DNA of 35,453 bases. It comes from an uncultured Clostridia bacterium (GTDB taxonomy: Bacteria > Bacillota > Clostridia > Christensenellales > UBA3700). Below are positions 15,251 through 27,200 of this stretch, piece after piece (the first letter of the stretch is position 1; the number at the start of each line of letters is the position of its first letter). The stretch covers positions 1 to 35,453 of the forward strand of contig CAMOQV010000003.1 in NCBI GenBank assembly GCA_946623205.1. The letters are read 5' to 3'. Under the pieces are notes generated by a model. That model did no database searches. It worked only from the letters and a program-made list of their open reading frames with translations, and was not told the origin of the DNA. Both the position numbers and the translations under genes were made by a program.

Positions 15251-15279
15251 ATTATAATATGGGTTAAGGGTAGTTGCAA
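15251..15279 (-). promoter_or_regulatory. Promoter of the hydrolase-like/lepB/UPF0210/rlmB operon
   Basis: On the minus strand, TTGCAA (15279-15274), a 17-bp spacer and a perfect TATAAT (15256-15251). Only 7 bases separate the -10 from the ATG at 15243, so transcription would begin at or next to the start codon (leaderless mRNA). Direct repeats of TGCAAC (15275-15280 and 15285-15290) overlap and flank the -35. Confidence 0.65.
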
Positions 15280-15376
15280 CAGAATGCAACAACATTTTTT
15301 GTACTTTTTCACAATATTGTCACACCTGTTGTTTTGATGGCATTTTGACGGGTTGTCACAGTCCAAAAATCAAATA

Positions 15377-15405
15377 TTGATAATATGCACGAAATAGAAT
15401 ATAAT
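15377..15405 (+). promoter_or_regulatory. Promoter of the zinc-ribbon membrane protein gene
   Basis: TTGATA (15377-15382), a 17-bp spacer and TATAAT (15400-15405), 27 bp before the chosen start. The rest of the divergent region (15280-15376) contains the palindrome ACAATATTGT (15311-15320) and two copies of TTGTCACA (15317-15324, 15353-15360). Confidence 0.7.
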
Positions 15406-15432
15406 AATATGCGAATCAAAAAGGTTGGCGTC

Positions 15433-16113
15433 ATGAAAGTTTGCAAAAAATGTCAGAAAGAGTTTAACGATAATTTAACTTTTTGTCCGTTCTGTGGAGC
15501 AGAAAATGCGGATAAAAAATTGACATATTTTGAAAAGAAAACAGCTAAAGAGCAAGACAAAGAATTTATTATTTCAAAGGCATCAATCCAAGATGAAGAT
15601 GCAAAGAACGCTAAAGAGATCTCTGCGGATAATTTGACTGTTAAATTAGTTACACCGTTAAAGAAAGCAAAACTATTATCTATCTTGAAAATCGCATCAT
15701 CAGCAATCGCATTGGTAATGTTGTTAGTGATAGGCTTTTTAGTTGCAAATATGGACATAAACAAAAACATCAAATTATTCACGATAATGGGCGCATTTTT
15801 GCTTGTTGCAGTATGTGGTTCGTTGTTGATTTCAGAAATATATGTAATGCTTGCAATAAAGAAAATTGAGAGCGAAGATTTTTCATTAAGAAAAATCTAT
15901 TATATGCTTGGCCCAGTATTTTGTTATGGGAATAATGTATATGAAATAAATACAAATATGCAATGTGATGATTGCAATGAAAAGATGCATGTTGAGTTAA
16001 AAGATGATGACGTGTATTTAGTATGCAATAAAAACAGAGAGCATATATGCAAAATTACAAAAGATAACTATATCTTATACTTAAAAGACAAATTGAGTAT
16101 AAATAATAATTGA
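15433..16113 (+). CDS. Membrane protein with N- and C-terminal zinc-binding motifs
   Basis: 226 residues. The N-terminus MKVCKKCQKEFNDNLTFCPF is a zinc ribbon (C4, C7, C18, C21) of the zinc_ribbon_2 type. A charged linker leads to two membrane helices (about 83-105 and 114-137) and a C-terminal cytoplasmic domain with C178, C181, C198 and C206, possibly a second metal site. Both termini would face the cytoplasm. An upstream ATG at 15385 is in frame, but it lies within the promoter, and the AAAAAGG before 15433 plus the family-typical N-terminus fix the start here. Function unknown. It is encoded immediately before a two-component system that has its own promoter in this gene's 3' end. Confidence 0.8.
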   Translation: MKVCKKCQKEFNDNLTFCPFCGAENADKKLTYFEKKTAKEQDKEFIISKASIQDEDAKNAKEISADNLTVKLVTPLKKAKLLSILKIASSAIALVMLLVIGFLVANMDINKNIKLFTIMGAFLLVAVCGSLLISEIYVMLAIKKIESEDFSLRKIYYMLGPVFCYGNNVYEINTNMQCDDCNEKMHVELKDDDVYLVCNKNREHICKITKDNYILYLKDKLSINNN

Positions 16114-16121
16114 GATATAAT
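16093..16121 (+). promoter_or_regulatory. Promoter of the two-component system
   Basis: TTGAGT (16093-16098), a 17-bp spacer and TATAAT (16116-16121), overlapping the end of the zinc-ribbon gene and 18 bp before the regulator's ATG. RBS AGAGGTG follows. Confidence 0.6.
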
Positions 16122-16139
16122 AAAACTTAGAGGTGCGTT

Positions 16140-16820
16140 ATGAAATTTTTAGTTATTGAAGACAATGTTACATTAAATCAAAACATTAGAGACGTTTTGC
16201 AAAAGTTAGGTGATAGCGATAGCGCGTTTGACGGAGAAGAAGGTCTATATATGGCTGAGCACGGATCATATGATTTAATCGTGCTAGATTTAATGCTTCC
16301 AAGACTAAATGGTTTAGAACTATTAACTAGATTGAGAAAAACTAGTGTTGCACCAGTTATTATCCTTACAGCTTTAGATAGCACCGACAAGAAGATTGAA
16401 GGCTTAAAATTAGGTGCAGATGACTATATGTCAAAGCCTTTTGAAAACGATGAATTGCTAGCAAGAGTTGAAGCAGTTTTGAGAAGATATAACAACAATT
16501 TCAATACTAAATATGTTTATAAAAATATCGAACTTGATTATATCGGAAAGATTTTAAAAATTGATGGCGAGTATGTTAAACTAGCTGGAAAAATGTACGA
16601 TATAGTTGAATATTTAATAAGAAATAGAAATATGATTATTTCTAAGGAACAATTATTCAATAGAATTTGGGGATATAATTCAGATACTATTGTTACAGTT
16701 ACAGAAGTATATGTAAGTAACCTTAGAAAGATTCTTGAAAAATATGACGCAAAGAAATACCTAAAGACAATTAAGAATATTGGGTATATGTGGAGCGACA
16801 AAGAAGATAATGAGAATTAA
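16140..16820 (+). CDS. OmpR/PhoB-family response regulator
   Basis: 226 residues. The receiver domain (1-115) has the acidic pair E7-D8, phospho-acceptor D50 (DLIVLDLML), T77 and K99 (YMSKPF). The C-terminal winged helix (about 128-222) has VTVTEVYVSNLRKIL as the recognition region and ends with the family-typical KTIKNIGYMW. It is a transcription regulator controlled by the adjacent kinase. Its stop overlaps the kinase start. The giant surface-protein operon just downstream has paired TTARG half-sites in its leader, making it the obvious candidate target (inference). Confidence 0.93.
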   Translation: MKFLVIEDNVTLNQNIRDVLQKLGDSDSAFDGEEGLYMAEHGSYDLIVLDLMLPRLNGLELLTRLRKTSVAPVIILTALDSTDKKIEGLKLGADDYMSKPFENDELLARVEAVLRRYNNNFNTKYVYKNIELDYIGKILKIDGEYVKLAGKMYDIVEYLIRNRNMIISKEQLFNRIWGYNSDTIVTVTEVYVSNLRKILEKYDAKKYLKTIKNIGYMWSDKEDNEN

Positions 16821-18090
16821 CGATTTATACAGTCGTGCGGAAACAGAAAAGCAGTCAAGAAGATTGTTGGCGATTAGTATCATAGCGCCAACAATTTTGC
16901 TAATTATGGTTGTCGTAATGGCCGTATTTACAGCAACCAACGCGATTAAGGCAAAACAGACAAGACAACTAGATGTCATTTCTGAAACAGCCGCCGCAGG
17001 AAGATTGTGGGACCCAGATAAAAGTAGGCCACAAAACCTTGCCGCCGTTGGAAGTAAAATTTTCTATTATGATCAAAAAGATGCTGGCTACAAGCCAAAG
17101 TCGCCTGTCGATGAAGGGTTTGCTCAAGTATATGATGCAAGTTTAAATAATACACAAGTTGAAATAAATGGCGTAACTTATAAATGCAAAGCTGGCGATG
17201 TCGCTGGAAATAGTTATGGACTTTACAAATATATTGTGTATTTGGATATTCAAGAAGACATAAGGACCACGCAAACGTTTATATGGACGTCAGTTTTAAT
17301 ATTCGTAATGGCGTTTGTTATTTTGTTTGCTGTGACATATGCACTTGTTATGTTGCAGATGAAAGTGTACGAAAGATCTTTAAATAGAAACAATAGATTG
17401 ATTTCAGATATTTCTCATGAATTTAATACACCACTAGCCATTATTAAGTCGTCTATGGCTCAAGTTTTGGCGGATCCCGATGCAAAAATTGAAGATAAGT
17501 CAGAATCTCTTGTAACGGTTACTCATGAGGCGGGTAGATTGAGTAGAATGGTTAAAGATATGCTTGTTTTGTCTAGATCTGACAACGAAAGAATGATTAT
17601 TGAGAAAACTAACTGCGATATAACTGCAATTGTTAAAGAAGTTGTTGAGCCATTCCAAATGATGTGTGAGCTTAGCAATAAAGAAATGATATTGGAAATA
17701 GAAGAGGAAGTTAATAGTAGAACAGACGCGGATAAATTGCGTCAAGCTTTGATTATTTTATTGGATAATGCAACAAAGTATACAAAGGAAGGAGAATCTA
17801 TAACAGTAAGCCTATATACTACTTTCAGCAAATATATTCTTGAGGTTGCAGATACAGGCGATGGTGTTCCAGATAAGGATTTACAAAACATCTTTGAGAG
17901 ATTCTATAGAACGGATAAATCAAGAACTTCAGAGACTGGAGGATCAGGCCTTGGACTATCTATTGTGAAGGCAATCATGATTGCTTTGAAGGGAAAAGTA
18001 TATGCAATGCATAATGATCCAAAGGGATTGAGGATAGTTTTAGAGTTCCAAAAAGAAAAATTTACACAAAATTTACAAAGCGAGAAGTAG
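16810..18090 (+). CDS. Membrane sensor histidine kinase
   Basis: 426 residues from the ATG at 16810, which overlaps the regulator's stop. The in-frame ATG at 16780 lies inside the regulator and would add ten unlikely residues. TM1 is about 20-43, an extracytoplasmic sensor of about 110 residues follows (44-155), and TM2 is about 158-183. The H box is DISHEFNTPLA with H203. The N box LLDNATKYT, G1 DTGDGVP, F box FERFYRTDKSR and G2 GGSGLGLSI are complete, so it should be active. The sensor domain is not recognised. It contains one Cys and no known ligand motif that I can see. No HAMP domain is evident, since the H box begins only about 15 residues after TM2. Confidence 0.93.
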   Translation: MRINDLYSRAETEKQSRRLLAISIIAPTILLIMVVVMAVFTATNAIKAKQTRQLDVISETAAAGRLWDPDKSRPQNLAAVGSKIFYYDQKDAGYKPKSPVDEGFAQVYDASLNNTQVEINGVTYKCKAGDVAGNSYGLYKYIVYLDIQEDIRTTQTFIWTSVLIFVMAFVILFAVTYALVMLQMKVYERSLNRNNRLISDISHEFNTPLAIIKSSMAQVLADPDAKIEDKSESLVTVTHEAGRLSRMVKDMLVLSRSDNERMIIEKTNCDITAIVKEVVEPFQMMCELSNKEMILEIEEEVNSRTDADKLRQALIILLDNATKYTKEGESITVSLYTTFSKYILEVADTGDGVPDKDLQNIFERFYRTDKSRTSETGGSGLGLSIVKAIMIALKGKVYAMHNDPKGLRIVLEFQKEKFTQNLQSEK

Positions 18091-18186
18091 CTTAAAAATT
18101 ACGCGATGTCAACTGAAAAAATCAAAAAAGTTTTGTAAAATTTTCAAGAAAATAAGCAAGCATTTACCGATATTTTTTGAAAAACT

Positions 18187-18246
18187 TTAGGATAGTCTTA
18201 AGGTTTCAATTTTTGTTTAAGTTTCTATTAAGAACGCGTATATAAT
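18187..18246 (+). promoter_or_regulatory. Activator-type promoter with paired TTARG half-sites before the surface-protein operon
   Basis: A perfect TATAAT (18241-18246) lacks a good -35. Upstream are TTAGG (18187-18191) and TTAAG (18198-18202), 11 bp apart, then TTAAG (18217-18221) and TTAAG (18228-18232), again 11 bp apart. Pairs are offset by 30 bp, about three helical turns. 11-bp direct repeats are the standard OmpR/PhoB-family dimer site, and the second pair covers the -35 position, as at class II activated promoters. The remainder of 18091-18298 is AT-rich, with no terminator I can support and a small hairpin TGAAAATTTTTCA in the 5' leader. Confidence 0.55.
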
Positions 18247-18298
18247 ATTTTAGTGAAAATTTTTCAAAATAAATGCGCAATTATGGAGAATAAGGGTT

Positions 18299-21200
18299 AT
18301 GAGAAGTATTAAAGTGATTTTATCAATTTTGTTAGTGCTAATGTTGTTGTCGACAATGTTAATTGCACTTTATGGATGTCAAGGGGATCCAAATAATGAA
18401 AAGCCAGTAGATCCACCTACACCAACACCTACACCAACACCTACACCACCACCAGATATAGATCCAGATCCAGTCGATCCAGTCGATCCAGTTGATCCAA
18501 TTGATCCTGTAGATCCTAGCACAACAAAGAAAGTTGTTAAGAAAATTGACCAATTCTTATGCTTTGCTGAATTGTTAGGTGGTACAAAAACTCCACAAAG
18601 CGCAGGGGAATACAAAGTCCTAAGCATTTATTTTGATATTAACACTCGTGATGCAGGTTCTTCAGATGAGTTTACAAAGAAGAGACTTGTATTTAGAACA
18701 AATGTAAGCATTAAGAGAGAAAAAATTACATTCAAAGATGAATATGAGTTTAGAAATTATATAAATGGTGCTGAATTGTATATTTCACCATCTGAAGGTA
18801 AATATACTAAGTCAACAGGATATAAAGAGAATACACAATATTACTATAAGACAAAGGGAACTACATATGTAGGAATTTCTTTTGATACAGAAGAAGAGTA
18901 TGATGCATTTATGATAGGTGGCCATACAGTTTATGCTTTCAATGCAAATGATGGCACATACACAAAAGCTACAACATTCAACAAGAATACAGAATATTTC
19001 AAAGTAACAACAGGTGGCGATGATAGCCAATATGTTGTTAAGATGTTTGATTTAACAGAAGCTTCAAAAGATGAAAATTTAAGCGAAGCAGGTGAAGATG
19101 ATAATGCAAACGTAATATCTTTTGGTAACGATGAAGGATATTTATCTATTGGAACTGCTACAACAGAAGAAGAATTAGAAGAACAATTGATTTTTGAAGA
19201 CAAGGGTGAATTGATTTGGGCTCTTTATACAGTTAATGGCAAAATGTTCTTGGACAAAGGCGAAGATAAAGAATTACTTTATTTTGAAGACTTTGACATG
19301 GATTATGTAAATGCAATCGCAAAGAATTTATTAGATTCTCTATCTGATGGCAAATATGATGGAAGTTTGAATGGTCCATTATTTGCAATGATTGATGATA
19401 TGATTGGTGGAGCAATTACTATTAATGGTATTTTAGGTCTTTTAAAATCATTCATATTCCCAACAAAAGCAACAAAGACAACGATTACAGAAGGAAAGAC
19501 TGTTACTTCTACATACGAATTAGAAATTGGTATTAATTCATTGATTGCACAATTACAAAAATTAGTATCAACTGTTATGTCGTTGCCATTTATTGATTTG
19601 CCATTTGATTTACAAGTAGACCCATTAATCAGCTTCTTGAAAGACATTACGCCTAAGATGAAAGTTTATTTAGTAGGTGAAATCGTAGACGGAAAAACTA
19701 CTACTTTTGGATTGAAGGTTCTAGATAATGATGAAGCAAACAAAGGAACAACTTATAAAGAAACAATTTTGAATTTTGATATTTCAAATTCAACAGTATA
19801 TAGAGTTACTCCAGCTAATTTAGATATTCCAGAAAGAGTTATGAAAGCTCAATATGATGAAACATTCAGTTTAACAAATTTAGCTTTCTCTTTAGATATT
19901 GTATTAAATAGTAATGGAAATCTAGATGTAGGTGCAGTATTAAATGGCATTCTTGGTAAAGAATTATTACCAGCCGAAACAATTATTGTAAATGCAGCAA
20001 CAGGCTTTAGATTAGATTTGGCCTTAGATGCAGATTTAAATTATGGAAAATTGGAGGATGAATCAGAAGTTATCGAATATGTTGACGAATTAGGTCAAAA
20101 GAGATATAAGCATCCTTTATTAGATAATAATTTCTTGGTTCTTGAATTATACCTAATTGGTGTAGATATTGATCCAAAAACACAACAACATATATTAATA
20201 GATGAAGAAGCATTAATAGGTATCTATTATAAAGATGGTTCTATTTATGCTAATTTAGGACATTTATTAGAAAGATATTACAGCGGTAGTAACCTTAAGG
20301 TTAATATCGAAGGTATCCCAGAAGTTATCCAATACGTAGTGGATTTAGTATCTAACGCTTTAGATGGTGTATTTGCAAAGACTCTAAAGTGGGGCGATTG
20401 GAGAACTTGGAGCGATCTATGGAATTATAAATATGGCACAAGTGAAGATGCACCATTGTCTTCAGCAGAACCAGCAGATAGCACAGATAATGAAGACCCA
20501 ATTTTAGATCCAAACGACGTAGTAGTAGGTATTCAAGGATCAGAAAGTGGATACAAGGTATCTACAAATCTAATTACCTTCTTGAAGGCTGTAGGTGCTG
20601 TAGTTGGTCTTGGAGATATCTTCTCATCAAATGATGAACAAACAGCAATTGTTATTACAGTTAATACTGTTTTATTTAATGGTATTAAAGCATTAGCTTC
20701 TGATTTGGATTTAAATTTACCAGATGGTTTAATTGCTGAATTAAGCATTAACTTTGACGAAGAAGGTTCAATTCGTTCAATTGCAATTGCCGCTGCAGTA
20801 GATAGCAGAGTAGGATTTAAGGATGAAAATGGTGAATGGTATATTGGTAATAAAATATTATATAATCCATTATTATTTACTATAGATGGTATTAAATATT
20901 ATGAAGATCCAAACTTTGATCCTGAAGATACAGAAACTATTCCAAACTTTGACACAGACGATGAAGAAAGAGATTTTACAGAAGAAAAACCAAAATCTAG
21001 CTTCTCAATTGTATATGTAAGAGATAATGTAGCAGGAGCTACAGGTAGAAGATATTATTTGGATAGAGCAGCAGACGATGATGATTTTGCATATCTTGGC
21101 TATATGGCTAATGGTAAACCAGTTATCTATGATGATTCTTCTAAGATTGATTCTGGAATTAAAGAATATTATGATAAGGCAAAGAATTTATACTATATAA

Positions 21201-24200
21201 CAAAAGGCGACAAAACAATCGAAACTAAGTTCCAACCAAGCACATACATTTACAAGGGCGAATGGGTTGTTGGATATGGTTTAGAAGCTGGCACAGGTGA
21301 AACAAAGGGCACTAAGAAAATAGATGGTGTTGATTATTCAATTCTAACAGATGCTAAATATTTCACTTTCGAAACACAAGTATTAGCTCAAGGATTAGAA
21401 GCTGAAATCGTGCTTCATGACTTTATGTTGTTATATGAAGCAGGATATCTAAATAAATTTGACGGATATAAAGGACACTATGGCGCAACTAAGGCTATCG
21501 AAGGTTACATCCTAGATAAGACACATACAGTTGCTGAAGTGTCTGCAGATGTATTAAAGAAAGGAGGCGACTTCCTTCTAAAAGATCCAGCATCAGGAGA
21601 TTATTTCCCAGTAACATTAGAAAAAGATGAATATGATCCAGCATTAGGAGAATTCTTCACTTTAGAAGAAAGAACATATGTAGATTCTATTTCTAAGTTC
21701 ATTGATTCTCTATTAACAAGAGGTACATTCTTCAGTTTGAATCTTGCAATAGACTTTAGTGCAGGTAAGTATGACTTAGCTCCGCTAATTTCTCTATTCT
21801 TACCAGAAATGAAAGGTAAACACTTGATTTGGGAATTCACAGGAGACTTCCAACTAGATGCATCTTTGAATTTAGGTGTTTTATTAAATCAAGCAGATCC
21901 AGAACAAAGCAAATTAGTTTTGGAACTTGTAGCAAACAAAGATATTAAGATTGGAGATAATATTCTATTCGCTGGTGGTTCTACAATTCTAGGCCTATAT
22001 GGTGATGGTACAAAGGTTTATGCTGAATTAGAAAATATTAAGTTATTAAATATTGTATTGCCAAACTTAGCTGCAAATATTGACTATACAACAGTATTGT
22101 ATAAGTTAATTGGAGATAAAGAAATCTTTGATTTGACATTCAATATTATGGATTTAATCAATGGAGATAATGAAGATGAAGGTGCTTCAAATTCAGAAGA
22201 AGTTGCACTTGCTCCAGAAGATCCACAAGACCCAGAAGATCCTCAAGATCAAAACGTTGCAGCAACACCACTACCACTAACAAGTTTAGCTGATGCATTA
22301 ACTCTATTTATTGATAAAAATATTGTAGAAGTTACAATTACCATTGCTGGTATTCAAAAGTTGCTTGCTTCATTTGGCGTTGATTTAGGCATTGCATTAA
22401 CTGATATTATGCAATTAGCTGTTGATCTAAAACTAGATAGAAATAAGGGCGTATTTTTAGATATAACAGGCGCTTTAATGCCAAAGTACGATGAGGAACT
22501 AAGTGAAAATAATGGAAACTACTTCGACGATGACTTAAGAATCGCATTAAGATTAGCAACAGGTTATGACTTTGAATATGTATTAGATGAAAATGGCCAT
22601 AAGACATATGATAAATATGGTAAAGCTATTAAGAACAAGGTTAGAAATTCAGATGCTTACGCTCCAGTAGAAATTGGTAACGTAGAAGAATTATTAGCAA
22701 ATTATGAAACTAAGTTCTTAGCTTTAGAGAGCCAAACAGATAAATATCATGACGATTTAATCCAAGCTATCCTACAAGTTATTGGTGATTTGAAATTATC
22801 TATTAAGATTAAGGCTAGCGTATTAAATAGTATATGGGATATTAATAAGATTATTGATACAATCGTTGCAGACAGAGGAGATAGATTTGCTCTTCCAATT
22901 AAGGTATTATTCGACGATTGGGATACAGAAGTTGAACTTTTAGTTCAATGGTACCTAGATTTGAACAACTTTAAGAATACTCAAATCAAGATTGAAATTA
23001 GATATGAAGACCATGTTTGGATTGGTTTATATGTATATAAGAACAGCTTAGTTCTTGACTTAAATGGTTTAGGTTTGTTTGACATTGAAGTTACTAACTT
23101 AAAAGTTATTGCAAGCTTAGGTAACGTAATTCAAACACTTACATCTTCAATCGCAGATTTGTCATTAACAAACTTACTTGGTGGATTAATTGATGGATTG
23201 TTCGAAGAAAACAACGAAGAAGGACAATCAAATGTCGAAGAAGAAACATCTGCAACAGAAGGTGAACAAGCACAAGCAGATGAAGATCAAGCACAAGCAG
23301 ATAGTGATACATCTAATGCAGGTTTGGCTATAGAGAACGATTCTGAAGCTTCAAATGAATTAATTTCTATGTTATTAAATGCTGTATCAATTCAAGATAC
23401 AGAATTATCTGCACACATTACAGCAGACGTATTTGAAGCAATCTTTAGAGAATTAGTTGGATTCAGCATGTACCTAGAATTTGATGTTGGTGCAAAGTTA
23501 GACATCAAAGAAGGTAGATTAACTGTTGATGTTGGAGTTGAACGTGCTGTTAACGCAAATATCACACTTCAATTATCTGCAGGTGAAAGAGGTGCTCATA
23601 AGTTTGATTTAGACTTAGATAGCATTCCAAACTTAAATGCTTTAACAGGTGAAGATCTAGTTAAGACATTATTAAAGAATCTTGATATTGGCTTATATGT
23701 AGATTTGGATCAATATACATCTACATCAGGACAAGCTATTTATACAAGAATTTATATTGAAAAATTAAATGCAAGAAAGAGATTAACAGATAAGGCCATT
23801 GCTCAAAAGGGTTCTATCTTAGTTACATTAGCAGATATCGATTTAGCAGAATTCAACAATGCTGGTTCTGGTAATGTTACTCCACTTGTATATGTTGAAT
23901 TAGACTATACAGCAGGAAAGATGAACTTAACATTTGGTTCAAATCTTCTTGTAGCAAATGTAATTGGTATTAAGATTGATATTGGATCATTAATCGGTAC
24001 AATTGGTATTGATTTAGATTTAGTAAATATGTTAGGCCCAACATTAGATGGTTTATTAGACACAATTTCAGGTCTAGTAGAAGGTTTAATGGGCAACAAC
24101 AATGTTGCAGATTCAAGCGAAAGTGGAGATGAAGATGCTACTCCACCAGCTCCAGTTGTTCCAACACAAGAGTTAGGCGAAGCTGTTGACATTATTGAAA

Positions 24201-27200
24201 TTGTCTCAGACGAAGAATGGGGTAAAGATGGAAATGTAAGAGCTAAATCAAACGGCAAATACATTAACGAAGGAAAGTATTACTTACATGGCGGTAATTT
24301 GTATATCTTAGATTCTTCAGATGAAACAGGTCCACTTGTTCAATTGAAAGGTATTGACATTGATAGCGAAGCCAGATTGCCAGAACTTGTTCAAGATGGT
24401 TACGGAAAGGATGATCCAACTAAAAATTATTCTCGTTCTTACTGTAAATTAACAGTTGATGGTGTAACAACATACTACATCTGTAAAGCTGGTACAGGTT
24501 TAGATAGAAGAAATTATAAGTGGCATGCAGGTAATACAGTAAATGCTTTATCTGGATTCTTCTCAAGCTTAGATATCTTAAGTTTATTCGAAGAATTAAC
24601 ATTATATCTATCTTGTGATAAAGAATCTCAAGTTGGCGTATTAAATGCAGATGTTACTGTAAATGTATATCAATTGAATTCAATTATTGACCATTTGATG
24701 TACTACATTTTAGGACCAGAAACAATTCTAAATCTAAAAGAATTGACGGCAGAAAATGCAGAAAAAGGTGAAGGTATTTACTTCAATGCTAACTATTTAT
24801 CTAAAGTACATTGGAATAGACAAGATCAAAATGCGCTATTAAATGAACTATGGGAAGTAATTACAAGCGACCAAAGTTTTCCTGATGGTAACCATAACTT
24901 CTTAAGTGACATTCTAAATGCTGTTGGATATGGTGCGTTAAGCGGACTTGTTGGTATGGTTAAGGGCGCTATTAAAGATTCATTCGATGGAATTATTAAG
25001 AAGTTAATCCCATTTGCAGTAACAAACGAATCTCATTTAGGTTTAAATATTGTACGTGGACAATTAACAAGTATTTATTTAACAAATGATGATAAGAATG
25101 AAAACATCTTTGATGAATATGGCAATTCTTACACATTCTATAATGGAAGCAAAGTTGTTAAGTATTACAATGATGCAAACAATAACGGAGTATGGGACGA
25201 AGGTGAAACAGGTGGAAGAAGTGATAATTACTTCACAAACCTACATATCTTCAATACATCAGCATCAGTAGGTGATGCACAATATACAGGTGTAGATGGT
25301 GCTATTACATGGGATAATACTCCAGCAACAATTACATATAACCCATATATGTATGAATCTCATGCTAAAGCTGCAGAACAATTATACAATTCATATTTTG
25401 GAACAGGCCATATAGCTACATTCCAAAGAGCTACAGAATTGTATAAGGCTGAGATGACATTCAAGTTTATTGATGTAAATGGAAATGTAATATCTACTAT
25501 TTCAAGCAAGAATGATATAGCTGCTAAGTTAGAAACACCAGGTACATATTATATTCAAGCTTCAGCTGCATTCAAGAATGGTGCTGAAACAAGAACATTA
25601 AGAATTAAGTTCGTAGTTCAAGGCGGTGAAGGCGTTGATAACATTACAGATATCGATACTCAAAAGATGTTCGTATATCAAGCAATGCCAGCATACATCT
25701 TTATCTATACAGGAAGTGGTGTAAGAAGAATTGAAACAACAAATCTACAATTTGCTTTTGCAGATGAAGATGGCAATGCTCCAGCAGCAAGTTCAGATGC
25801 TTGGGTATTAGGTACAACACCTACACCAACAAAGATTAGAGATGATTCAGAAGGAAGCAATGGAGATTGGGATCAAGATGTTTATATCAAATTCCCTAAT
25901 GGAACAATATCTCCAGTTCCAATGACTATACATTATAAAGATTCTACAATCGATGAAATCATTATTGCAGATGAAAATGGTGAAAATAGATTAAAAGATA
26001 ACACATGGACAGTTAACTTATATGAGTTCAACACAGAAGATACTCTAGAGAACTTTATGCCTGCTAAACTTTACTTTAAATATAGCGATGGCACAGCTAC
26101 TCAAATGCCAGTAACATGGACAAATACAGAAGAAGCTGCAAAGTTATTTGATAGAGTAAAGTATGGTTCTTCAGAATATAGTAAGGTAACAGAAGCTACA
26201 TATACTTTAACTGCAAACATTGGTACAGGTAATTTGAAGCAATCTAAGGACATAACATTCTATGTCCCAGCAAGAGAAGTATCTAGCGTTTCTGTTGGTA
26301 ATAGAACAAATCTATTGAATATTCAACCATATGAATATTATCTATATCTAATAGATAGCACTAAATATGCTAAATATAACCCATACCAAGATCAAATCAT
26401 GGTAAATTACAAGACATTCTCAGAAAATGTTTATGTAAAGTGGGCAGAAGAAGATGCAAGCAAGGTTGATTACAGCTGGGGCGAAAATATCGAAACAAAA
26501 GCAAAAGATCGTTCATTTGTAAGAAAAGTTTATCTAAATGGCGATAAGTATCCATCAGGCGATATCTTCCACTGGGATCAAGATGTTACAGTAAACATTA
26601 CTAGAAACCAAATTCAAGGCATCTACTTCGATGAAAAGTGTACACAAACAACAATCGTAGTTGATCCATATGTTTACTATAATACTGTAGATAAGTTTGA
26701 ATACTTTAGACAAAAGTACTCTGAAGCATATGTTAAGTTCACAAACGGCTATGTATTAAAGATGCCAATTGCGTTCGATAAAGATGAAATCCTTGCAATG
26801 AATGTAGATTACGAGACAAATTATGCTCAATTTACAATCGCAATAGGATTTGATGTTGCTAAGTACTATGCTTACACAACAGCTCTAAATTACAAAGCTG
26901 GCGAAACATATTACAAAGCTACATTAAGAGATGATGTTACAGCAGATAATTTCGCAACTATTACTAGAAGCGAACAATTATATGTAATAAATGATGGAAT
27001 GTATGTAAAGGCTTCTAAATATGATAAAGATGCTCAATATTATACAATTGTTGTTGATGATACAATTACATCACAAGCTACATTCAATGCTGCATCTAAT
27101 GTATTAACAACAGGTGCTTTGGATGTATTTACAGATGTTTATAACAGTAAATATTACCAAGAATATGCAATTAACGTAAAAGTTAATGCAGTAGCAATTA

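Noticed and set aside
15244-15366. N-terminal extension of the hydrolase-like gene from a TTG, with a Cys-rich hydrophobic stretch
   Set aside because: It would place a TTGCAA-17-TATAAT promoter inside the coding region. No Shine-Dalgarno precedes the TTG. It remains possible if transcription starts further upstream.
18411-18516. Possible CRISPR-like array
   Set aside because: The repeats are 9-12 bp, contiguous and in frame, without spacers. They encode the lipoprotein linker.
25086-25271. 61-codon plus-strand frame within the lipoprotein gene
   Set aside because: It is an out-of-frame shadow with Met/Ile-rich composition and no ribosome binding site, while the main frame encodes a clear calcium-binding loop there.
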